A stretch of 6,994 bases of DNA from an uncultured Acetatifactor sp. (GTDB lineage Bacteria; Bacillota; Clostridia; Lachnospirales; Lachnospiraceae), in assembly GCA_947626405.1 (NCBI GenBank), contig CANQSE010000103.1, forward strand, positions 1 to 6,994, written 5' to 3'. This document shows positions 1 to 4,492 of the stretch, piece by piece. How positions within the stretch are numbered: position 1 is the first letter of the stretch; each line of letters begins with the position of its first letter. The notes beneath the pieces are model-generated. The model was not told where the DNA came from and searched no databases. It was given only the letters and a program-made list of their open reading frames with translations. A program made the translations under genes and the position numbers.

Positions 1-476
1 TCACCAAAGAGCTGCTCGCCGCGATCCGCGCGAAGGGCGTTCGCGAGGCCTTTGTCACGCTCCATGTCGGTCTCGGAACCTTCCGTCCGGTTAAGGAGGA
101 AAACGTCAGGGATCACAGGATGCATTCGGAATACTACGAGATTTCAGAGGAAGCGGCTCAAACAATCAACTCTGCCAGGGATGCGGGAGGCAGAGTGATC
201 TGTGTCGGAACGACGGCGTGCCGCACGCTTGAAAGCGCCGCGGACGAGAGCGGACGGGTACGGCCGGCAAGCGGCAATACGGAGATTTTTATATATCCGG
301 GGTACCGCTTCAGGGTCCTGGATGCGTTGATAACAAATTTTCATCTGCCGGAGTCTACTTTGATTATGCTTGTGTCCGCGCTGGCCGGCAGAGAGCATGT
401 GCTCAGGGCATATGAGGAGGCAGTGCGGGAAGGATATCGTTTTTTCAGTTTCGGGGATGCTATGTTTATCCGCTGA
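1..476 (+). CDS. queA: S-adenosylmethionine:tRNA ribosyltransferase-isomerase, C-terminal part (5' end outside window)
   Basis: QueA transfers and isomerises the ribosyl group of S-adenosylmethionine onto preQ1 at position 34 of tRNAs with GUN anticodons, giving epoxyqueuosine; it is a cytoplasmic enzyme of queuosine synthesis. The reading frame is open from base 3 and ends with TGA at 474-476, so 157 residues are visible; the family is about 340 residues long, so a little more than half is missing to the left. Family motifs are visible in order: [11 protein letters not shown] (about visible residues 20-30), [21 protein letters not shown] (many members have a GTTSxRTLE form, so this is a mild variant), [35 protein letters not shown], and the terminal [12 protein letters not shown]. 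The frame is intact and carries the normal C-terminus. No clear intrinsic terminator follows, so read-through into the repeat region and the PilZ gene is possible. Confidence 0.95.
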   Translation, partial: TKELLAAIRAKGVREAFVTLHVGLGTFRPVKEENVRDHRMHSEYYEISEEAAQTINSARDAGGRVICVGTTACRTLESAADESGRVRPASGNTEIFIYPGYRFRVLDALITNFHLPESTLIMLVSALAGREHVLRAYEEAVREGYRFFSFGDAMFIR

Positions 477-482
477 GGCGGC

Positions 483-633
483 GGATGCACCGTGAAAGCG
501 GAGAATGAAAAGATCACGGGCTGGATTCCGAAGCTGCCTCGGCATGTCGGATGTACCGCGAAAGTGCAGAATGAAAAGATCACGGGCTGGATTCCGAAAC
601 TGCTTTGGATGGCGGATGTACCGCGAAAGTGCA
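483..633. repeat. Tandem repeat, period 65-66 bp, about 2.3 copies, with hairpin-forming units
   Basis: Unit 1 is 483-548 (66 bp), unit 2 is 549-613 (65 bp), and a truncated third copy covers 614-633, identical to the first 20 bases of unit 2. The core from AGAATGAAAAGATCACGGG through GGATTCCGAA is unchanged between units 1 and 2. Near the start of each unit is a short stem capped by GAAA (490-501 in unit 1; 557-566 in unit 2; 622-631 in copy 3). Near the end of units 1 and 2 is a second stem with loop CTGC (528-542 and 594-608). The repeat lies entirely between the queA stop and the PilZ start. Its function is unknown. No convincing protein is encoded across it. Confidence 0.85.
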
Positions 634-642
634 TGATATAAC
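634..642 (+). promoter_or_regulatory. Possible extended -10 element for the PilZ-VanZ pair
   Basis: TG at 634-635, one base, then TATAAC at 637-642 matches the extended -10 form. A matching -35 at 16-18 bp is poor (sequence around 613-620 is GGATGT-like). It begins immediately after the truncated third repeat copy ends. A transcript starting near 649 would leave about a dozen bases before the ATG at 662, just enough for the Shine-Dalgarno. This is a weak call, because queA read-through could equally supply transcription. Confidence 0.3.
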
Positions 643-661
643 GGAAAGGGGACAGGAGAAA

Positions 662-1006
662 ATGTCAGAAGAAAGAAGAAGAAACAAACGGACAAGTATG
701 CCCTCCAATCTCACTATACGGAAGCTGGGTGGCAGCACGCACAATGTTGACATTCCAATCAGGATTCTCGACGTATCAAAGACAGGCATCGGTTTTGTCA
801 GCTCCGAGGCTCTACAGATAGGAGAGGTTTACGAGTCTTTTATGCCTATCTGGACAAAGGAAGTGCTCCATGCGTTTCTTCAGATTGTGAGGATTGAACT
901 TACCGGGGACGCTTACACCTACGGCGCACTGTTTATCGGGATGCCTGAGGTGGACCTTTCGAGGATCGAGGTATACCAGACTGTCAATGATGCGGAAAAA
1001 CAATAA
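662..1006 (+). CDS. Small PilZ-domain protein, probable cyclic-di-GMP receptor
   Basis: The product is 114 residues and is essentially one PilZ domain. PilZ domains bind cyclic di-GMP through two motifs, and both are present: RxxxR at residues 6-10 (RRNKR, in a basic N-terminal stretch) and (D/N)xSxxG at residues 37-42 (DVSKTG), followed by the hydrophobic IGFVS strand. Later beta strands (about 64-94) fit the barrel, ending near ALFIGM. No signal peptide or membrane segment is seen, so it should be cytosolic. The start at 662 is chosen because AGGAG (654-658) lies just upstream, though only 3 bases away, and because the family motif begins right after it; the frame is open further upstream to 605, but that part translates the repeat region. 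It overlaps the VanZ-family gene by about 20 bases, suggesting an operon. The downstream target of the protein is not evident from sequence. Confidence 0.87.
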   Translation: MSEERRRNKRTSMPSNLTIRKLGGSTHNVDIPIRILDVSKTGIGFVSSEALQIGEVYESFMPIWTKEVLHAFLQIVRIELTGDAYTYGALFIGMPEVDLSRIEVYQTVNDAEKQ

Positions 1007-1520
1007 GGATATAATTAAAAAATGGCTTATAACGGTGCCGGCAGCAATAGCGCTGCTGGCGCTTTATGTGCTCATCTTTGGTTTTTCGGATCAGGACGCG
1101 GAGGAGTCAGGCTCGCTCAGTCTCCGCATTTCCGAGAACGCGGTAGAGTTTTACAGGGATTTGGCTCATAAGGACTGGACGCCGCAGTATATGGAGGACG
1201 CGGCCAGGAAAATGGAGCATCCCATCAGGAAGCTTGCCCATTTCAGCGAGTATACCTGTGTCGGCATATTGGTTTATCTGATATGGGCGCCCTGGATCAA
1301 AAGGGGGAAAAAGTTGTATCTGCTTGTTACCGTGTGGGTTTTTGTCTCCGGAGCTCTTGACGAGTTCCATCAGAGTTTTGTCCCGGGCAGATGGGGAAGC
1401 ATATGGGACGCGCTGCTTGACACTTCGGGCGGTGTTTTCGGCATGCTTTTATGTGTCATAACCCTGAAAATCTTTAAAAAGCTTAAAGAAAGAAAACCGA
1501 AAAAGGGCTCAGTCTCTTAA
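987..1520 (+). CDS. VanZ-family integral membrane protein
   Basis: The product is 177 residues from the first of two tandem ATG codons (987 or 990). It fits the VanZ-like family (named after the teicoplanin-resistance protein VanZ; most members have no known function and are not resistance genes). Visible features are a basic N-terminus, membrane helix 1 at about residues 13-32 followed by FGFSDQDAEESGSLS (a SxQ...S pattern common in Firmicutes members), then the conserved RKLAHFSEY at about 81-89 leading into helix 2, helix 3 at about 110-126 running into DEFHQSFVPGR (125-135) and the WDALLDTSGG motif (about 140-149), then helix 4 at about 148-164 and a very basic tail. It starts inside the PilZ gene with no well-spaced Shine-Dalgarno (nearest GAGG at 968-971), so translation probably depends on coupling to the PilZ gene. 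Its stop codon overlaps the convergent tyrA by 12 bp. A longer version starting at 894 would lie deep inside the PilZ gene and adds no family sequence, so it was not used. Confidence 0.88.
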   Translation: MMRKNNKDIIKKWLITVPAAIALLALYVLIFGFSDQDAEESGSLSLRISENAVEFYRDLAHKDWTPQYMEDAARKMEHPIRKLAHFSEYTCVGILVYLIWAPWIKRGKKLYLLVTVWVFVSGALDEFHQSFVPGRWGSIWDALLDTSGGVFGMLLCVITLKIFKKLKERKPKKGSVS

Positions 1521-1565
1521 GTGAACCTGATATCCTTCCCTGCTGAGAAGCTCAAGCCCTTTTTC
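1499..1565. terminator. Candidate bidirectional intrinsic terminator embedded in the vanZ/tyrA 3' overlap
   Basis: GAAAAAGGGCT at 1499-1509 is the perfect reverse complement of AGCCCTTTTTC at 1555-1565, giving an 11-bp stem around a 45-base loop. The loop can add a short inner CAG/CTG pairing (1510-1512 with 1543-1545). The A-tract on one arm and T-tract on the other give a T-run at the 3' side in both directions, as in bidirectional terminators. The left arm is inside the last vanZ codons and touches the tyrA stop (1509-1511); the right arm is inside tyrA coding sequence. The long loop lowers certainty. Confidence 0.55.
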
Positions 1566-2609
1566 CATTGAGTCCTCTCTGTAAAACTCCACTCTGAGGA
1601 CGCCATCCTCGGATTCCCTGTTGTGGGAGATGGCGATATTTTTGATATTCAGGTCGTGCTGCGCCAGCAGGGCGACAATGTGGGCAAGTGCGCCTGCGCG
1701 GTCAGCTATATCAACGCTGATGCTGTATGAGCGCTTGATAGGGCCGCTGGAGGCGTTTGCAAATGAATCTCTGTATATGCGTGCGCTGTTAAAAAGGCGA
1801 TACAGCTCATCCGCATCTTTTTTGTCTATGGCATCCTTAAATTCCGTCAGCGCGTTAATATATCGTGATAGGAGCGCAGAAATGTTTTCACCGTTAGTAA
1901 GACAGATCTGCTGCCACATTACGGAGGAAGATGAAGCGATCCTTGTTATATCCTTAAATCCGCCCGCTGCTACCATTCGCATAATGCCGTCGTCAGAATC
2001 GCTCTCCTCGATCAGATTCACGAGGGAAGCCGCGGCGACATGAGGAAGATGGCTGACGGCGGCGGTCACGTAATCGTGCATCGACGGCTTAAGAATCAGC
2101 GGGAGAGCGTTCATTTTCTCAACCAGGAGCCGGAGACGCTCCACCTTTTCCTGCGGGACAAGCGGAGTTGGAGTCAGAATGTAATAGGCGTTTTCCAACA
2201 GCGCAGCCCTGGAATTTACATAGCCTATGCGCTCGCTGCCGGCCATTGGATGTCCGCCGATAAAGCAGCTTTCAAGACCTGCAAGGGCAACCGCCTCGTG
2301 AATGCTTGTTTTTACGCTGCCAACATCCGTGAGTATGCACCCGGGCGACAAAAGCCCCTTTAAGGCTGTGAGATTTTCGTCATTTTTGCGCACGGGAGCG
2401 CAGAGGAAAATATAGTCGCAGGGCGAAAAGGAGCGGTTGATTCCGTCTGCGGCTTCGTCCGCTATCCCCTCACTGCAGGCAAGCTTTACGGCTTCTTTGT
2501 TTATATCATATGCCACGATCCTTATGTCAGGCGAACAGGCTTTAAGCGCCTTTGCGATCGAGCCGCCTATAAGGCCAAGGCCCACAAAACCGCAAGTCAT
2601 TTCAGGCAT
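1509..2609 (-). CDS. tyrA: Prephenate dehydrogenase with C-terminal ACT domain
   Basis: TyrA oxidatively decarboxylates prephenate to 4-hydroxyphenylpyruvate with NAD+, the committed step of tyrosine synthesis, in the cytosol. The product is 366 residues, normal for a TyrA-ACT protein. The N-terminal Rossmann fold shows GLGLIGGS at residues 10-17 and the acidic end of the second strand at D35 (VAYD), favouring NAD over NADP. TDVGSVK lies at 94-100, and GGHPMAGSE at 118-126 holds H120, the likely catalytic histidine by family analogy. SHLPH (186-190) and the all-helical dehydrogenase domain follow to about 285. Residues about 295-366 form an ACT domain (SISVDIADRAGALAHI...NIKNIAI), which in relatives senses amino acids such as tyrosine. 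There is no chorismate mutase domain. The start at 2609 is supported by GGAGG (complement of 2618-2622) eight bases upstream; a second in-frame ATG three codons later has no better site. The gene stands alone, divergent from gpmI rather than inside an aro operon. Its short leader (about 40 bases) leaves no room for a T-box or attenuator. Confidence 0.95.
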   Translation of the reverse strand: MPEMTCGFVGLGLIGGSIAKALKACSPDIRIVAYDINKEAVKLACSEGIADEAADGINRSFSPCDYIFLCAPVRKNDENLTALKGLLSPGCILTDVGSVKTSIHEAVALAGLESCFIGGHPMAGSERIGYVNSRAALLENAYYILTPTPLVPQEKVERLRLLVEKMNALPLILKPSMHDYVTAAVSHLPHVAAASLVNLIEESDSDDGIMRMVAAGGFKDITRIASSSSVMWQQICLTNGENISALLSRYINALTEFKDAIDKKDADELYRLFNSARIYRDSFANASSGPIKRSYSISVDIADRAGALAHIVALLAQHDLNIKNIAISHNRESEDGVLRVEFYREDSMEKGLELLSREGYQVHLRD

Positions 2610-2657
2610 TATGTTTTCCTCCGATTTCCAGGCTTTTTGTCGTTTTTATCCTATCAC

Positions 2658-2686
2658 ACTATATCACTTTAAAGCGCGAAAAACAA
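2658..2686 (-). promoter_or_regulatory. Sigma-A-type promoter of tyrA, extended -10
   Basis: On the minus strand, -35 TTGTTT (complement of 2681-2686) and -10 TATAGT (complement of 2658-2663) are separated by 17 bp. The -10 is preceded by TGA, giving the extended TGnTATAGT form. The predicted start is near 2651, about 40 bases upstream of the tyrA ATG. Confidence 0.7.
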
Positions 2687-2690
2687 GAGG

Positions 2691-2712
2691 AAGTTGAGAA
2701 ACTCCGCAACTT
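2691..2712. promoter_or_regulatory. Imperfect dyad between the divergent tyrA and gpmI promoters
   Basis: AAGTTGAG and CTC...AACTT form an inverted repeat: AAGTT (2691-2695) with AACTT (2708-2712), and an inner GAG (2696-2698) with CTC (2702-2704) around AAA. It sits between the -35 box of tyrA (2681-2686) and that of gpmI (2717-2722), about 5 bp from each. It could be an operator acting on both promoters or a chance short palindrome. Confidence 0.3.
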
Positions 2713-2716
2713 TGTG

Positions 2717-2745
2717 TTGCACATGAGTTTATTTGAGTGTATAAT
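2717..2745 (+). promoter_or_regulatory. Sigma-A-type promoter of gpmI
   Basis: TTGCAC (2717-2722) and a consensus TATAAT (2740-2745) are separated by exactly 17 bp. The predicted start is near 2752, giving a leader of about 78 bases. An upstream in-frame GTG at 2737 overlaps the -10 box, so it cannot be the gpmI start. Confidence 0.85.
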
Positions 2746-2774
2746 TTTGAAGCGGAAAAGTTAAAAAATTTATT

Positions 2775-2807
2775 TGTCTGTATATCGTGTGAGAAAAGAG
2801 TCAGACA
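2775..2807 (+). other. Small hairpin in the gpmI 5' leader
   Basis: TGTCTG (2775-2780) pairs with CAGACA (2802-2807) around a 21-base loop, ending just before the AAAGG (2812-2816) that is the only Shine-Dalgarno-like stretch near the gene. It could affect ribosome access or mRNA stability, but it is short and matches no riboswitch class that I recognise. Confidence 0.25.
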
Positions 2808-2829
2808 GCGGAAAGGTATGGTTGCGGAT

Positions 2830-4392
2830 ATGAGTAAAAAACCGGTAGTTTTGATGATTCTGGACGGCTATGGCCTGAACGGGAAAACAGAGGGAAATGC
2901 AGTGGCGCAGGCAAAAACGCCCGTGATGGACAGGCTGATGAAGGAATATCCCTTTGTGAAGGGAAACGCAAGCGGCATGGCGGTCGGTCTGCCGGAAGGT
3001 CAGATGGGAAATTCAGAGGTGGGACACCTCAACATGGGCGCAGGGCGTATAGTTTATCAGGAGCTTACCAGGATCACAAAGGAAATCCAGGATGGGACAT
3101 TTTTTGAGAATCCCGCGCTTCTTGATGCTGTGGAAAATTGTAAGAAAAACAACGGTTCCCTGCATCTTATGGGACTTTTGTCCGACGGAGGAGTCCATAG
3201 CCATATAACTCATCTGTACGGTCTTCTGGAGCTGGCAAAGAGAAACGGTCTGGACAAGGTTTATGTCCACTGCTTCCTGGACGGACGTGACACGCCCCCC
3301 ACAAGCGGAAAGGATTTTGCTGCCGCGCTCATCGACGAGATGGAAAAGACAGGCGTGGGAAAGATTGCAACGGTAACAGGGCGTTATTATGCAATGGACA
3401 GAGACAATAACTACGACAGGGTGCAGATGGCCTACAACGCCCTGACAAAGGGAGAGGGGCTCACGGCGGAGTGTGCGCTCTGCGCGATCAGCCAGTCTTA
3501 CGACAGGGGTGAGACGGACGAATTTGTAAAGCCCACAGTGATCGTGGAGAACGGAAAGCCCGTTGCCTGCGTGCAGGATGGTGATTCAATAGTATTTTTC
3601 AATTTCCGTCCCGACCGCGCAAGAGAAATTTCCAGAGCTTTCTGCGACGACGATTTTAAGGGCTTTGACAGAGGTCCCAGAAAGAAAATTACGTATGTGT
3701 GCTTCTCGGATTACGATCCGACCATATTGAATAAAGAAGTGGCGTTTAAAAAGGTTTCCGTTACCAATACCTTTGGCGAATGGCTGGCCGCAAACGGCAT
3801 GAGACAGGCGCGCATTGCCGAAACGGAAAAATACGCGCACGTGACATTCTTCTTTAACGGCGGTGTGGAGGAGCCTAATGAGGGAGAGGAGCGTATCCTT
3901 GTAAATTCTCCAAAGTATGTGCCGACATACGATAAAAAGCCACGCATGAGCGCTTATACGGTGTGTGATAAGCTCAGCGAAGCTATTACCGCGAAGGATG
4001 AAAACGGAGAGCCTTATTATGACGTTATCATCTGCAACTTTGCAAATCCCGACATGGTGGGTCATACCGGAGTTTTAGAGGCGGCGGTGGAAGCCGTGGA
4101 GGTTATCGACAAGTGCGTGGGAGAGGTGGTTGAGTTTGTGCGTGAGACAGGCGGAGTTCTCTTTATCTGCGCGGATCACGGAAACGCTGAGCAGCTTGTG
4201 GATTATGAGACGGGAGAGCCCTTTACCGCTCATACAACCAATCCTGTGCCCTTTATTCTCGTAAACTACGACGAAGGCTACACTCTCAGAGAGGGCGGGT
4301 GCCTTGCGGATATCGTGCCGACGCTTATAGAGATAATGGGAATGGAACAGCCGTCTGAGATGACGGGTAAGTCGCTTTTAATCAAAAAGTAA
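2830..4392 (+). CDS. gpmI: 2,3-bisphosphoglycerate-independent phosphoglycerate mutase
   Basis: GpmI interconverts 3-phosphoglycerate and 2-phosphoglycerate in glycolysis and gluconeogenesis, using two metal ions (usually Mn2+) and a phosphoserine intermediate; it is a monomeric cytosolic enzyme of the alkaline phosphatase superfamily. The product is 520 residues (family about 510). Active-site residues are all visible: D12 (LDGYG), S62 in GNSEVGH, H123 (GGVHSH), R153 and D154 (DGRDTPP), R185 and R191 (GRYYAMDRD), R260 and R263 (FNFRPDR), K334 (ETEKYAH), D408 and H412 (NPDMVGHTG), D449 and H450 (ADHGN), H468 (TAHTTNP). The start at 2830 is chosen because it puts D12, S62, H123 and R153 at the same numbers as in the well-studied Geobacillus enzyme. 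An ATG at 2818 would add four residues and sits only one base after AAAGG. From 2830 the spacing to AAAGG is about 13, longer than usual, so the start is slightly uncertain. It is transcribed alone from its own promoter and ends at a strong terminator; it is not linked here to the usual gap-pgk-tpi cluster. Confidence 0.97.
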   Translation: MSKKPVVLMILDGYGLNGKTEGNAVAQAKTPVMDRLMKEYPFVKGNASGMAVGLPEGQMGNSEVGHLNMGAGRIVYQELTRITKEIQDGTFFENPALLDAVENCKKNNGSLHLMGLLSDGGVHSHITHLYGLLELAKRNGLDKVYVHCFLDGRDTPPTSGKDFAAALIDEMEKTGVGKIATVTGRYYAMDRDNNYDRVQMAYNALTKGEGLTAECALCAISQSYDRGETDEFVKPTVIVENGKPVACVQDGDSIVFFNFRPDRAREISRAFCDDDFKGFDRGPRKKITYVCFSDYDPTILNKEVAFKKVSVTNTFGEWLAANGMRQARIAETEKYAHVTFFFNGGVEEPNEGEERILVNSPKYVPTYDKKPRMSAYTVCDKLSEAITAKDENGEPYYDVIICNFANPDMVGHTGVLEAAVEAVEVIDKCVGEVVEFVRETGGVLFICADHGNAEQLVDYETGEPFTAHTTNPVPFILVNYDEGYTLREGGCLADIVPTLIEIMGMEQPSEMTGKSLLIKK

Positions 4393-4403
4393 AGACGCAT
4401 GAG

Positions 4404-4463
4404 AAAGGGCTGTTGCACTGAGGAATGTAAACCGTTACATCCTTATTGCGACAGCCCTTTTTG
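4404..4463 (+). terminator. Strong intrinsic terminator of gpmI
   Basis: AAAGGGCTGTTGC (4404-4416) pairs with GCGACAGCCCTTT (4448-4460) over 13 bp with one G-U pair. Inside, GGAATGTAA (4422-4430) pairs with TTACATCC (4435-4442) with one bulge around an ACCG loop. The stem is followed by a short T-run. On the minus strand the hairpin also forms, but the T-tract there is only TTTCTC, so it would be a weaker terminator for the GH2 transcript. Confidence 0.88.
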
Positions 4464-4468
4464 TATGT

Positions 4469-4492
4469 CCGGCGCTCAGGGCGCGGGTTTTT
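4469..4492 (+). terminator. Possible second, back-up terminator overlapping the GH2 stop codon
   Basis: CC-GCGC (4469-4475, one bulged G at 4471) pairs with GCGCGG (4481-4486) around TCAGG, followed by GTTTTT (4487-4492). This is a compact GC-rich hairpin with a T-run, oriented for plus-strand transcripts. The T-run runs into the GH2 stop codon (4491-4493). Confidence 0.4.

Noticed and set aside
505..636. Small open frame of 43 codons across the tandem repeat, giving a repeated KRSRAGFR peptide
   Set aside because: There is no properly spaced ribosome binding site, the composition is very basic and Cys/Arg-rich, and the third copy and 65-bp unit length do not keep the frame. The sequence pattern fits structure better than protein.
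605..661. Upstream extension of the PilZ gene to an ATG at 605
   Set aside because: The extra 19 residues translate the end of the repeat and lie before the AGGAG at 654-658; the family domain begins after 662.
144..789. Minus-strand open frames across the end of queA, the repeats and the PilZ start
   Set aside because: Their translations are antisense to queA and to the repeat and resemble no known family. The repeated motif within them simply mirrors the DNA repeat.
2610..2657. T-box or other tyrosine-responsive leader upstream of tyrA
   Set aside because: The predicted leader is only about 40 bases and contains no T-box core or antiterminator fold.
1621..2697. Plus-strand open frames opposite tyrA (1621-2043, 2040-2363, 2437-2697)
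   Set aside because: They are antisense shadows of a clear TyrA-ACT coding sequence, with no family resemblance and no ribosome binding sites.
2737..2829. Upstream extension of gpmI to a GTG at 2737
   Set aside because: The GTG overlaps the consensus -10 box TATAAT at 2740-2745, so it would not be transcribed from this promoter. The extra residues do not resemble the family N-terminus.
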